From Parietaria judaica (lineage: Eukaryota; Streptophyta; Magnoliopsida; Rosales; Urticaceae), in assembly GCA_954871525.1 (NCBI GenBank), contig OX940870.1:10881501-10945500 (forward strand): a stretch of 64,000 nucleotides of DNA. The letters run 5' to 3'. The notes beneath the pieces are model-generated. The model saw nothing but the letters and a program-made list of their open reading frames with translations. It made no database searches and was not told the origin of the DNA. A program made the position numbers and the translations under genes. Shown here piece by piece: positions 24,531 to 37,125 of this stretch (position 1 is the first letter of the stretch; each line of letters starts with the position of its first letter).

Positions 24531-27500
24531 TAAAACCGTGCAAGCATTATGTTTGTGTGGCGAAGTAGTATTTATATTTTATAAATAGCATAGAAACTGT
24601 ATTGTTCAAACATTGTGTTTTATTCTTTAGTTTAGTTTGTTGATTTTATTTTATTTTTTCTTTTCATCTTATCATGTATATACGGGCCCGGTCCTAAGTA
24701 TAAACGAAGTAGGCCCGTGCCTAGGGCCTCACAAGCCTAGCCCATTTTAACGGGACTCGAAATTGTGTTGGATCATGATTTCTACGATTTCCATATTAAT
24801 TGTTCATGATTCTTTGTTGGCCTATTTATGGAAAGTTATTGTTACATCCAATGTTATATTATGTGTAAAATATTTCAGGCAAGTCCATTAATTCGTACAT
24901 GTCCAGGTTCGTGCGCATCTTCAATCAATATTTGACTGAGTCTACCTCTCCATGCTTTAAATGAGGAATGTTGAGTTGTATCATAGCAAGAGATCATGTT
25001 TGTTAAGGCCTATCATGGGCAAGATTTAAGGAGCTAAATCTTGTCATCAAGACGTGAAGATTTGCACTGCCATCAACTATATATGTCCCTTTAATCGATA
25101 GCACTGACAAAGATATTATGAGAAAAACCTTCGCGAGAAGGCAACTGGTGATTCGCGGGTGAAGTGAAGGAGGACGGGACATTCGCTGCTAGTACTTGGT
25201 ACAATGGGATCTTGAGTTGATGGTGTACCATCATGGGGGAGTTTCCTCTATGCTTTGGTCCACATGTATTAATGCTTGTAATCATCTCTTGCAATCTCTT
25301 AGTTGATCAATATTTGGGTGAGTGTCCTGTAGAAGTACGTTATCCACATGGGATCCGAACTGCGTTAACAAAAAGTCTCGTTGTCTTTTAGTTTTTCCAC
25401 ACTCACTTACTTTTCTATCATTTTACACATCTCACATAATAATCTTGCTAAAACATAAAATGTCTTTTAACAAATTGATTATATATTTTTTAGTTGGCAA
25501 GAAAGCCACATGATTTATATTCCTTTGAGATGTTCCAACAAAATTTAGATTAGCACGTTTTTTCTGATGAATAATCCCACATCACAGAAATCCAAACAAG
25601 TTCTAGAAAAGGGGACCAATGAATTTGGTTCACAGATTTCATATCAAGTACGAAATTATACAAATTTAACATTTGGAAACAGAACTTCACTTATTATTTC
25701 AATTAATCACCTAAATTTTACAATTCGAAATATTCTATTGTATTTCACCTCAAAACTATAATTACTATATTGATACTTAATAAATCCAGATCCCTGAAAC
25801 CTGATTAATGTACACAATACCAATCCTAACTATTTTGCCAATTACAAGACAGAAGTTGGTTTTTATTATCTCTAACTATACATTAAATTTGTTAGATTGG
25901 AATATATATACTTCAATATTTTTTTAATTAGTACATCTCCTTTAATATCAGACATATTAACTGTATAAGTACCAGAAAATTAGCTGAAATAACGGTAAAT
26001 TCTCATTGATTTTTTAGGTGACACTTGGCCAGTCACTAATGTCCAAACAGTGGGATTATCGTTAAAAAAAAATGAATGAGAAAACACCCTTAATGTGAAA
26101 GAAAATACTAGTACTTTTACTTCTAATATCACTATTTATTAATTATGAAGGCGATCGATAGCAAATTAACAACATTTCATTAGTAGCATAAGTAATGTAA
26201 TCCTCAAAAGAGAACCCCCACACTTTGTTTATTTATTTTTATTTATAGGATAGAAAGAAGAAAAAAAAAACCTTTAAAACATATATGGTGGGAATCGAAC
26301 TCTTCTGTTGATGTTGGCTTGGATTTATAGCTTACTTTGTTTGCAGCACGAAAGGCTCTTCGTACTTCTCGCATATATCGTTCTCGTTGAAATTTATTAT
26401 ATCTTATAAAACCACGAGACAAACATGTGTCTTTAACTATATTCAATTAATACAGTACTATAGAATATAGATAACATAGCATAATTAGTACTGGCGACTT
26501 GGGTGAATCAAATTCGCTGAAGAACAATATTTGTATGCATAAGAATAATGGATCACAAGATCATATATCCCTCAAATCGAATTTCAAGGATATATACCAA
26601 TACATAGTCTTAACTAGGTGACTAGGGTTTCACTTATTGAATTATAGTAGTTATGATGGGATTAAAATTATTTATTAGTGAAAAAAAATATTAATTTTAT
26701 TAATAAAATATTATGTAAAATAGTTTTTACTCTAATTTTGTATTGCTGTAGTCTTGGAGATTGAATTTTAAGAACACAATTTTTTTAATTTTATTTTTTA
26801 TGTTACACCGTCGTTTTAGTTTCATCAAGAATGAGATTTGCATAGTTTTTTTTTTTTTTTTTTTTTTTTATTTGACAAGAACATAAGTGATTCCTTTTGG
26901 TAACCATTGACAGCCTGTCGATGTCATGTCAACATAATCACGTGTCTGAATAATTGTCGTATTTTTAACAACCTATAGTCTATAGTGGTTTATATTTGTT
27001 TTCGCTTATGTTATTGTCAATCATTATTGTATGCATGCAACTTATGCAAGGAAAATGACCTTGCCTATTCCATCCCATGCTAAAGAAAGAGAGAAAGAGA
27101 GATAACTTATCTTCATTCGTGTGAGAAAAATATTCGTTGGAAATTATTTTATACAGATATTAGCAGTGTCCGGAACAAGGATCTATGGTTCGGGAGGCTA
27201 GTTTCAAATTTCTAATAAAAATTAAGATATTAGAATGAAAATATGATAAAGATTTGGGGAGTTAGAAGAAAAATTCACCTAAAGTAGCACTAGACAAAAA
27301 AAGTTTAGGGTGGTTTTAACCCCTCACTGATGCTCTTGCAATTGCTTCCACCTCTCGATATATAAAACTCCTACTCCTATAATTAAAAAATGTTGTTCAA
27401 TTTTAAATTTATTTCTACTATTAATGACAGTTAACTTAACATGCTCTTTTTCGAAATTTGGCTTGAATATATATATATAACTAGTCTAAAGTTTCATTTC

Positions 27501-27577
27501 CACTCAAATAATTTTATTATGAAAGAATGAAATGACATACAGATTGTAGAAAGATCCAGAAAGTATAAATGAACGAA

Positions 27578-27632
<55 letters not shown>

Positions 27633-27898
27633 GAGAAACAGCTCTTAATAATAATAAAAAAAAAAAAAAGTAAATGACGTAAACGACAGACATATACAAA
27701 GACATTGAATAAATAGAATCGAGATAGCAAAATGGAACATAGAAAACTAACCAAAAACGACATGTTATAACTTAAACGACGCGTATTTTTTTTATTTTTT
27801 TTTTATATAAGACATACAAAAAATTTGAAGAGAGTAATTCATTACTTAAATAGGGAATCTCTATAACATAGAAATATATAACAAAGACGAAAAGAAAA
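24531..27898. other. Right part of unit A and flank, non-coding
   Basis: 25318-26975 matches unit B 51690-52925 and 55497-55587. Nothing with coding character. 24680-24760 has a CCTAGGGCCT phrase like decayed hAT ends. Confidence 0.45.
27577..27632. repeat. (AAT)n microsatellite
   Basis: Uninterrupted AAT repeat of about 18 units, followed by a poly(A) run. Confidence 0.95.
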
Positions 27899-29805
27899 CA
27901 ACCACACAGCGCCGGCCCTCCCTATAGGCAAGGGAGGCGGCAGCCTAGGGCCCCCGAATTTTGGGGGCCCAAAAAAAAAATCTTTATATATATATAGGCT
28001 CTTGATTTTTTTTATTTATATACGGTAACTTCCTAAAAAATAATTACGAAAAAATTTATAAAAAAAAAATTAAATTTAAAAATCACATCTAATTAGAATA
28101 CGCAAAAAAAATAGCATTAAAGGAAATTAAAAAAACGAAAATATACTTACCATATACAAAATCTCTAAACACAAGAAAAAATCTCAAATAAAACTTCACC
28201 CTTAAATCGGTGCTCATATTCTAAATCTCGGACTTAATCGATCATAGAAACTCACAGCGGCGAACGGCAATCGGCAATTATTTTTCGTTTTGCTTCGAAG
28301 AAGAAGAAGTAAGCTCACTGACTCCTCGGCCTTTTCTTCGATTCCTTATCCTGTGATGTTCTAGTTTCTAAATCTGATTTGGAGAAGGAGATATTTTTTT
28401 TCATGGCTGTTTTTTTATTTACCCTCGAATGGTTCAGATTTTAGATGAAGATAAAATGTTTGCAACATATAATGAATATGATGATAAGTAAGTATGCCTT
28501 GATACATGTGTTGGACTTAGGCGTGTGTCAGTAGAGAAAAGCACTGCAACCCCATGCTATAAACACTGTCTTGTTAGTGCCAGCTATAAGGAAAATTATT
28601 ATTAAAATAAGGGAAAAATATTGTCATTGATTGTTGAAATCTTGAAGACAATAAGAATTCGCTTTTTGTCATTTATGTTATGTTTGTTTGTATTGTTGTG
28701 TGTGTAGAGGGCGATTTTCACCACCTTGCAGTCACAAGGAAAACCGTAAAGAATCCAATAAAAGTATATACACGATTATTCCCTGATTTATTTATCCCGA
28801 AAGGACTCGGTTTTCCCCGTTTATTAGCTCGGACAATCGAAGAATAATGATAAAGATATGATTTGATGCCGCACCACGCTGCTCTCGGCGAGGCTGCCTA
28901 CGTACCCGGCGAACCAGGATCAGGTCATCACGTAGTTCAATGAGTTTTGCCTTGATCTCTTCATTCTTTCTCTTCTCTGTTTCGTTGGTTTTCTTCTTTC
29001 TTCTTTCTCTTTCCTCTCTTTTTCTTCCTTCTTGGCTGAATGTTTTTCCGCTGATTTTTCTTGGATCCCCTCTTAATGAGGTTTCTTTTATTATTTATAG
29101 GGTTAGGGTTTATTGAGCCTTTTCACTTTGGGCTTTTTCTACGAATTGGGCCTTTCGTCATGGGTTAAACCTTTCCTCACAAACTGGGCTTTTATGTTGA
29201 CTACGGTCAACATATTTCTTGCCTCTATTCGACGTCGTTTTTGGGCCGTAATGGCATGCCTTATGTTAAGGATGGATTTGACGAAATCTGACATCAACAG
29301 TTAGTCCCCCATTTTATCAAGTGTATGCACTTGGTAAAATGTAGAGAAAAACTTCATTTCTTCCGATCTAAATCGACGCTCCTAATGATAGGAATCCTCG
29401 ATCATGCTGTCGCCCGGTGGTGCTCTCCGGTAATAATACCCGTAGTGTGTGATAACGTGGCTAGGAGTCGTCGGGTAGGAGCTTTGACTTTACGATATCT
29501 GCGATGAGAGGGTTGACAACTCTCTTGGGTAGCCGATGGTCTCGCCGATGTTTAGCGGTGTTTGACTTCTCACGAGCTCAACGAGGTAGGCTTCTACGGA
29601 TGCCTTGAACGAAGGGAATGGGATTACCACTTGGACCGATGCCACTTTCTCCGAAGATCCTCGCTATGAACTCGGCCCTCGTGATATGTGATGAGCCTGT
29701 CGACTTCAATGGAGATGATGGTTTTATGGGAGCAGCGTGAACGCTCCAATAGTGTGAACTTGACTTGGGAGTGTGAAAAAGAGTTTGTGTGGTAAATGAC
29801 TTCTA

Positions 29806-30186
29806 GTGGCAGAGACTGTTGCGCTTATCGATGCGGTATTTGACTCCTCGATCCCTGCGTCATCAGAGGAAGCGTACTTCTCTTGGTGCGAGCTCTTCTC
29901 GTCGTTCGTCGGAACAGCTCCTTGTCGTCGCCATGTCGTAGATTTCGTCATTCTTTCTTTCATTACTATCCATTTATTTTCAAATTCCTCCTCGCAGGTT
30001 GATGAGACTTGTCACGGTTCTTGTCCGTTGAGATACCCCGAGGGCGTGCTAGCCTCGTTTCTTAATAAGAGCGATGGGCACTTTGTCATCCTCGAAGATT
30101 TCTTGAAAGATCTGATAAGGCGTACCGTCACCACGCTCTCCGAGGACCCGAACGGTGAGGCTTTCCGAGCACACGACAAGTTTTGA
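29806..30186 (+). other. Open frame antisense to the LTR element (126 aa), unrecognised
   Basis: A plus-strand frame in the only non-repetitive part of the LTR element interior, opposite to the element's transcription. It starts MAETVALIDAVF and has no domain I recognise. It may be chance or a relic of an antisense ORF; no splice or promoter evidence was found. Confidence 0.25.
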
Positions 30187-30389
30187 ATCTCTGAGCCGCT
30201 AGGGGCTCCTTCGGGTATTTCTGCTCGAGTTCATGAGACGAGACCCCGAGCATTATGCCGCGGTGGAGAGGCTTCTTATGGATGTCCTGATTGAGAGCGC
30301 GGATTTCGTCATAGAGCAAGTCGCCGACAAAGTTGTTCGGGATGATTGACCTTCCTCTATTTCCTTTTGTAAATTATTTTGTGGCTGCA

Positions 30390-31330
30390 ATGTATCAATC
30401 AGGATTTGCGCCGGAGCGGCTTTGTATTTTTCCGGGGTATGCGCACTAGCGTCTCACGTACCAGGCTTTATGCGCCGGAGCGGCTTTGTAGTTTGCCGGG
30501 GTATGCGCCGTAGCGTATTACGTACCGGGCTTTGTGCGCCGGAGCGGCTTTGTATTTTCTTTGATTTGTCGGCGATGAGCTTGTCAGTATGCACCGGGCT
30601 CTATCGCGATGAAGTGCTTGGCACTGATTTGTCGGCGATGAGCTTGTCGGTATGCACCGGGCTCTGTCGCGATGAAGTGCTTGGCACTGATTTGTCGGAG
30701 ATGAGCTTGTCGGTATGCACCGGGCTCTGTCGCGATGTATCGATCGGAATTTGCGCCGGAGCGGCTTTGTATTTTCTTTGATTTGTCGGCGATGAGCTTG
30801 TCGGTATGCACCGGGCTCTGTCGCGATGAAGTGCTTGGCACTGATTTGTCGGCGATGAGCTTGTCGGTATGCACCGGGCTCTGTCGCGATGTATCGATCG
30901 GAATTCGCGCCGGAGCGGCTTTGTATTTTCTTTGATTTGTCGGCGATGAGCTTGTCGGTATGCACCGGGCTCTGTCCCGATGTATCGATCGGAATTTGCG
31001 CCGGAGCGGCTTTGTATTTTCTTTGATTTGTCGGCGATGAGCTTGTCGGTATGCACCGGGCTCTGTCGCGATGAAGTGCTTGGCACTGATTTGTCGGCGA
31101 TGAGCTTGTCGGTATGCACCGGGCTCTGTCGCGATGTATCGATCGGAATTTGCGCCGGAGCGGCTTTGTATTTTCTTTGATTTGTCGGCGATGAGCTTGT
31201 CGGTATGCACCGGGCTCTGTCGCGATGTATCAATCAAGATTTGCGCCGGAGCGGCTTTGTATTTTTTTAGGTATGCGCCGTAGCGTCTTACGTACCAAGC
31301 TGTGCGCCGGAGCGGCTTTGTTTGGTATAT
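30390..31330. repeat. Higher-order tandem repeat, about 245-bp period
   Basis: Built from a 64-bp unit (GATTTGTCGGCGATGAGCTT...) and an about 90-bp unit that adds GCGCCGGAGCGGCTTTGTAT. The junction GATGTATCGATCGGAATT recurs near 30733, 30889, 30978 and 31134, so 64+90+91 bp form a 245-bp higher-order unit. Long frames of 210-249 aa on the minus strand exist because the unit has no stop. I do not call them genes. Confidence 0.85.
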
Positions 31331-31639
31331 CAAACGTTTTCGCCGTTTTGGGCTTGGTCGGTACCCTAAATGTATATATATGTTTTCTCGGCACTCTCGC
31401 CGGTTTCTTTATAAATTTGTAGATATATGTATATTGTTACCTTTTTTTTGCGATGAGGTCAGCCAACTTCGTCGCCGATTTTGCGCCTTGGTTAGGATAA
31501 ACCTCGTCGTGTCCGCATCAAACTTCGGTTTTATGAGGGTCGTCATCGTCGAGCGCGTCTCAATCAGATCTCCTCAAAATGTTGGTAATGGCGTCTTCGT
31601 TGATGATTTCCCGGTGGAGGCGAGCTTTCTTTGATGACG

Positions 31640-32615
31640 AGCTGTCTGGTGACGAGCTCTTTTTGGTGACGATCTTCTATTGGTGATGAGCTCTTCGAGC
31701 TCCTCCTTGATGAGCTCCTCGAGGTCTTCTCTGTGATTAGCTCCTCGAGGTCTTCTCCTTCGTGATGAGCTCATCGAGTTTCTCCTCGTCGTGATGAGCT
31801 CTTCGTGATGAGCTCTTCGCGATGAGCTCTTCGAGCTGAGCTCCTCGAGCTTTCCTCTTCGTGACAAGCTCTTCGTGATGAGCTCTTCGAGATGAGCTCC
31901 TCGAGCTTTCCTCTTCGTGATGCGCTCTTCGAGCTTCCCTCTTCGTGACAAGCTCTTCGTGATGAGCTCTTCGAGATGAGCTCCTCGAGCTTTCCTCTTC
32001 GTGATAAACTCTTCGTGATGAGCTCTTCGAGCATTCCTCTTCGTGATGAGCTCTTCGAGATGAGCTCCTCGAGCTTTCCTCTTCGTGATAAGCTCTCCGT
32101 GATGAGCTCTTCGAGCTTTCCTCTTCGTGATGAGCTCATCGTGATGAGCTCTTCGAGATGAGCTCCTCGAGCTTTCCTCTTCGTGATAAGCTCTTTGAGT
32201 TTTCCTCTTTGCGACAAGCTCTTCGAGCTGAGCTCTTCGAGATGAGCTCCTCGAGCTTTCTTCTTCGTGATAAGCTCTTCGAGCTGAGCTCCTCGAGCTT
32301 TCCTCTTCGTGATAAGCTCTTCGAGCTGAGCTCCTCGAGCTTTCCTCTTCGTGATAAGCTCTTCGTGATGAGCTCTTCGAGCTCCTCCTCGTCGTGATGA
32401 GCTCATCGAGCTTCTCCTCGTCGTGACAAGCTCTTCGTGATGAGCTCTTCGAGCTTCCCTCTTCGTGATGAGCTCATCGAGCTTCTCCTCGTCATGACAA
32501 ACTCTTCGTGATGAGCTCTTCGTGATGAGCTCTTCGAGCTCCTCCTCGTCGTGATGAGCTCATCGAGCTTCTCCTCGTCGTGACAAGCTCTTCGTGATGA
32601 GCTCTTTCAACATCT
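31640..32615. repeat. Short-unit tandem repeat rich in GATGAGCTC and TCGAG
   Basis: Dozens of copies of a roughly 30-bp unit (GATGAGCTCTTCGAG then CTTTCCTCTTCGT), alternating with GTGATGAGCTC and GACAAGCTC variants. Minus-strand frames translate to LEELI-type repeats up to 211 aa. It lies inside the LTR element. Confidence 0.85.
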
Positions 32616-32621
32616 GTAACT

Positions 32622-33060
32622 TTCTCCTCGAGCGTTTGTTTTAAGCAAATGACCTATCAAATCGAAGCTCAAGACATAATCTTCGAGAAAAACTAGAAAT
32701 CACGTGTAGATAATAAATAGAAACGAGAATATGGTCCGAGGAGCGACGGGCGACGAGCAGGCGTCTGACGAAGCCATCGCTCTCGGCGACCAATCTTCCG
32801 GCGTTCATAACTTTTGCCTCGAGCGTCTGATAGGGGCGAATGACCTGTCAAATCGAAGATCAAGACATAATATTCAAGAATAATTAGGAATTATGTTTAG
32901 ATGACAAATAACGACGGGGATATGGTCCAAAGAGTGACAGGCGACGAGCAGGCGTTTTACGAAGCCGTCGTCCTCGGCGACCAATCTTTCGGCGTCCATA
33001 ACTTCTGCCTCGAGCATCCGATAGAGGCGAATGACCTGTCAAATCGAAGCTCAAGGCAAG
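32622..33060. repeat. Tandem repeat, about 190-bp unit, 2.3 copies
   Basis: CATAACTT.TGCCTCGAGC and AATGACCT.TCAAATCGAAG recur at about 190-bp spacing (for example near 32807 and 32998). It is just inside the 5' LTR and primer site of the minus-strand element. Confidence 0.8.
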
Positions 33061-33196
33061 GCCTGTAAGAAAACGCTAAAAAAGACACAATTTTATTTAT
33101 CAAAGGTAAAGACGAGATCAGCGCTCGGTGCTGTCGTTATCGTCGTCAGTCGTCTTCTCTTCGAGTTCCTGGCTGTGAGTTAGAGAAAAACTAAGC

Positions 33197-33213
33197 CCCC
33201 TCGGTGGGCGCCA
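33197..33213 (-). other. Primer-binding site of the minus-strand LTR element
   Basis: Minus-strand TGGCGCCCACCGAGGGG three bases inside the 5' LTR. It has the TGGCGCC opening seen in Ty3/gypsy-type primer sites. The exact tRNA was not assigned. Confidence 0.7.
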
Positions 33214-33902
33214 AACTGTAGAGGGCGATTTTCACCACCTTGCAGTCACAAGGAAAACCGTAAAGAATCCAATAAAAGTATATACACGATTATTCCCTGA
33301 TTTATTTATCCCGAAAGGACTCGATTTTCCCCGTTTATTAGCTCGGACAATCGAAGAATAACGATAAATATATGATTTGATGCCGCACCACGCCGCTCTC
33401 GGCGAGGCTGCGTACGTACCCGGCGAACCAGGATCAGGTCATCACGTAGTTCAATGAGTTTTGCCTTGATCTCTTCATTCTTTCTCTTCTCTGTTTCGTT
33501 GGTTTTCTTCTTTCTTCTTTCTCTTTCCTCTCTTTTTCTTCCTTCTTGGCTGAATGTTTTTCCGCTGATTTTTCTTGGATCCCCTCTTAATGAGGTTTCT
33601 TTTATTATTTATAGGGTTAGGGTTTATTGAGCCTTTTCACTTTGGGCTTTTTCTGCGAATTGGGCCTTTCGTCATGGGTTAAACCTTTCCTCACAAACTG
33701 GGCTTTTATGTTGACTACGGTCAACATATTTCTTGCCTCTATTCGAAGTCGTTTTTGGGCCGTAATGGCACGCCTTATGTTAAGGATGGATTTGACGAAA
33801 TCTGACATCAACAATGTGTTTTAATTTTGTGAAGAGTAAGTACTTTAAAGTTTAAACTAGTATCTTACTATTTATTTTAATTATAATATTTTTAGGTTAA
33901 AC

Positions 33903-34965
33903 ATGAGTTCAAGTAGAATCTACAAATCGGGAGCGGCAAAAAGAAAAGAAAAATCGAAAAAAGAGGCTTCGGACAAATCTCAATCAGTTTCTCTTGATAA
34001 GTATTTTCTTAAAAATATGGTTATCGATAGAATAGAAGATCCGATTACAATTCAGAATGAAGTAGTTGGTCAAAATGAAGAGAATGATAATGTGGATGTC
34101 GACGACAATGATGGCAATGATAATGTCAATGAGGAGAACGGTGATAAAAGAAGTGATATTGGCATTGATAAAGATGATCCGGTAAATTGGAATTCAATGA
34201 GTCAAAGTCTTAGAGCTTTTATTGTTGAGCGAGGCCCAAGAAGAGACTTGAATGTAACGTTTGAAAAAGATGAATCTGGTAGAAGTTTTTCTTCGATTCA
34301 TTATGAACTAGTTCTGCCAAATAATGAGAAGTAAGACAGAAAATGGTTGGTATATTCATCTTCGGCTCATAAAGTATTTTGCTTTTGTTGTAAGTTATTT
34401 GCAACAAATCATCATCTTGTGGGCCAATTTTCTCATGAAGGTGTAAATGATTGGAAAAATATTTCAGCTCGACTTCAAAGCCATGAAAAAAATCCGGAAC
34501 ACATTGAAGCTATTTTTGAGTGGTTGGATTTGGAAAAGAGATTGAAAAATGTGTCTACCATTTATTCAAGTTTTCAACAACAAGTCAACCGAGAGAAAGA
34601 GCATTGGAAAAAAGTTCTGCAGAGAATACTTGCTGTCGTCAAAAGGCTTGGGAGAAAGAATTTGGCATTTCGGGGAGCAAGTGAAACACTCTATGAAGAA
34701 AATAATGGGCTTTTCTTGCAAATGATAGAGCTGCTTGCAGAGTTTGATCCCACAATGCAAGAACACATTCGTCGTTTCAAGAGCCGTGAAACTCATTACC
34801 ATTATTTGAGTCACAAGATCCAAAACAAAATTATTCAATTGATGGCATATGAAGTGAAAAGCTCTATTGTTACTACAATCAAAGAAGCGAAGTATTTTTC
34901 CGTTATTCTTGATTGCACCCCAGTTGTTAGTAATGAAGAACAAATGTCTTTGAATAAATATCATT
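33903..34965 (+). pseudogene. hAT transposase, N-terminal two domains, stop and C-terminal deletion
   Basis: Starts at ATG 33903 after an AG acceptor-like TTTTTAG. Residues 1-143 are a basic, then acidic N-terminus and the start of a TTF-type zinc-finger region (DDPVNW, GPRRDL). A TAA at 34332 interrupts it, and the same frame continues from 34335 with VFCFCCKLF, LQSHEKNPEH and a DUF4371-like segment ending at SVILDCTPVVSNEEQMSL. The family (zinc finger MYM-type protein 1-like transposases) normally continues for several hundred more residues with the other catalytic residues and the dimerisation domain; these are absent. It is a relic. Confidence 0.85.
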
Positions 34966-35244
34966 TTTTTATATTTATGTTTTTTTATTAAAAAAAATTG
35001 ACAAGGGGCCCCAAAAAATTATTTCGCCTAGGGCTCCGCCGAAGTCAGGGCCGGCCCTGCAACCACAACACAAGCACAAGGAAAGTGACAAAAAAGAACA
35101 AGATTAGAAAAATGACATTTATTTAAAAAATGACAACTATCTACGAATAGAAGGAAGAACGACAGACAGGAGGGCAACGACAATTGAAGATTAAACGACC
35201 AGAAAATAAAAACGACTATAAAAATTAAAGTGAAAATGTAGTGA

Positions 35245-36569
35245 TGGGCAAAACGATAAAAACCGTCTGCTCGTGTGTGGATCATCAAGTCAAAGATTAA
35301 TAACTTGAATTTGATTGTATCCATAGACACCTTGATATAAAGAGAATACTATATATTATATCACTAAAGAGTGCAGCCTCGGGTTTATATATAGTGGAAT
35401 AACACCGAGGTTTGACGAATTACTTGTGGTTCGTAAGAGCTTAGGTGATACGGGCCCATACTCCCCATACTTCCTCCGTAACGGATGATACGTACGTGAT
35501 TAAACATTCGATATATTTAATCACTTGTCAGGATTCATAAAAATAAAGTTTGTGTCTGATTTCGGAAAGTTTTATTTTTGACATGGCAAAGGTACCAAAG
35601 TTTGGTACCGGAAATTTAATTGTCAAAAGAAAGTGGAATTTGGATATTTCACCAATAGGAATTTTTTTGGAAATTTAATGCTAAGAAACTTTTCTTTTGG
35701 CACTGTGTCATTTCGACGAACACTTTATGATTTAGAAATTTCTCGTTTTTGCCCTTTTTTAGTAAAACGATAAATAAATAAATAACATGTCAGGAAATTA
35801 AGTGACGATGTTAATACCATGAAATTTAAATGCATTATTGAGATCAACAATTAAAAATTTAATTATTTTGTTTTAATTATTAATATCCTTACTAATAATT
35901 AAACTAATTAATAGATTTATATTATAATTTGATAAATATATTTGGTATATATTTAAATGTTGTAGTCGAATTTGCTGCATATAATGTGGAAAAATCCACA
36001 CAATTTTTAATTGATTTTTTTGTGTCAAAATTGCGGCACAAATACCTATGTTTATGTATTTCAAAAAAACCATCAAATCAATTTAATCAATTGGATAAAT
36101 TAAGATTTGAACTCAACTGTTGGATTGACATAATTGACTTTTAACCAAACCATAATTCGAAATTATACCTATGTTTATGTATTTCAAAAAAGCCTTAAAA
36201 TTAATTTAATCGATTGGATCAATTAAGAAAATCGACTGTTGGATTAACATAATTGACTTTTAACCAAACCCTAATTCGAAATTATACCTTGGTGGTGAAG
36301 TGTAGATATTTCAAATTATAACTAATTAATTGTATAGGTTGGATCGATTTAGGATTTAATCTTAACCGTCGGATTAAATATTAATTAATATGGATTAAAT
36401 ATTAATTAATATTTAACGCATATATTTTTCAAAATTAAATATGATAGAAATCGAATTATATTACATGGTGATCGAGTTTGGAGATTTGATTTTATCCTCA
36501 AAAAATATGGTCAATTAGATTGATTTAAGATTTAATCTCAACTGATCTGGGCATTATATTTTTGAATTA

Positions 36570-36609
<40 letters not shown>

Positions 36610-37125
36610 TCCCAATTTATCTATATAGGGATAAGATTGTTTAATTGATTTTACAAAGTCTTCCTTATTTAATAAAATTCTTAATTAATTTGAACCATCG
36701 AATACTTAAAGATTCAATCTGGACTATTCGTTTGAAAATTAATTATATTTGCTTATATAGTATTCGAAAATCAGGTTAGGGAATTTTCCCAATTTGGCTA
36801 CGACTTGAGCCTACAAATAGGAGACTCATTGTACACATTTTTCACACCTCCACCAAAGCAAAAAGAACTCTTTCTCTCACTAGAGTCTGTGATTTTTTTC
36901 TTCTGGTCTCTCTTATTGGTTCGGCATAGTGAGGTGTTGTTCTCCAATAGCTTCAAAAATACCTTTAGTTAAAGTTTTTCAACGGAACCCATGCTTAATA
37001 CGAAGTGTCCAGGAGAATATCCCGGAAGATCAGAGGAGTTTCCCCAACACCAGAGAGCCATGTCTAGTTTAAAACGCGTAGCCGGAAGCCGTCGTACCCG
37101 AGGTACCGCCTTATGCATAATAAAA
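35245..37125 (+). mobile_element. Degraded LTR fragment, same family as 57434-60204
   Basis: From CCGTCTGCTCGTGTGTGG to GAGGTACCGCCTTATGCAT the segment follows the solo LTR at 57434-60204 with moderate divergence: AAGAGTGCAGCCTCGGG, CGTAACGGATGATACGTACG, repeated ATTGGATC / CAATTT AT-rich blocks, a CCTACAAATAGGAG TATA region and the CAGGAGAATATCCCGGAAGA tail. It lacks the first 750 bp or so and the last 250 bp, and ends exactly where unit B starts. Confidence 0.8.

Larger units (their letters stand above)
8767..27083. repeat. Segmental duplication, unit A
   Basis: Sequence here recurs in the same order and orientation at 37131-63095. Matching stretches include the P450 3' end and downstream flank, the introns, the P450-methyltransferase spacer, the methyltransferase promoter, and non-coding sequence such as 22457-22715 (matching 49453-49625 and 51308-51395) and 25318-26975 (matching 51690-52925 and 55497-55587). 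The left edge is sharp at the TTGATTA.TAGGCACC junction. The right edge fades after the CTTGCCTATTCC stretch near 27083. Differences are mainly transposon insertions and a few deletions. Confidence 0.9.
28703..33813 (-). mobile_element. LTR retrotransposon without gag-pol, minus strand
   Basis: Two LTRs of 597 bp (28703-29299 and 33217-33813) differ at about eight positions by eye. Each begins TGTTGATGTC and ends CCTCTACA on the minus strand. The flanks GTGTG and ATGTG form a 5-bp TSD with one mismatch. The primer site (33197-33213), purine tract (29300-29315) and LTR TATA box (about 29092) all give minus orientation. The 3.9-kb interior has three tandem-repeat blocks and no gag or polymerase motif, so it is a non-autonomous LARD-like element that depends on a partner. 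Confidence 0.87.
27907..35059 (+). mobile_element. Defective hAT transposon with nested LTR element
   Basis: Ends CAGCGCCGGCCCTC and GGGCCGGCCCTG, with perfect 8-bp TSD CAACCACA (27899-27906, 35060-35067). It carries a broken transposase (33903-34965) preceded by a non-coding leader. A 5.1-kb LTR element (28703-33813) is inserted in that leader. With the insert removed, the hAT is about 2 kb. The segment after the first part of the catalytic domain is deleted, so the copy is non-autonomous. Confidence 0.88.

Noticed and set aside
27494..27763. Poly-isoleucine hydrophobic frame
   Set aside because: Translation of the (AAT)n microsatellite.
30584..31333. 249-aa minus-strand frame as a protein gene
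   Set aside because: It is a stop-free reading of a tandem repeat; three overlapping frames are equally open and none has a domain.
31771..32406. 211-aa LEELI-repeat protein
   Set aside because: Direct translation of the GAGCTC array inside an LTR element; no start context or relatives that I recognise.
30390..33060. CRISPR array
   Set aside because: Repeats are contiguous or vary by unit, without unique spacers, and the genome is a plant's.
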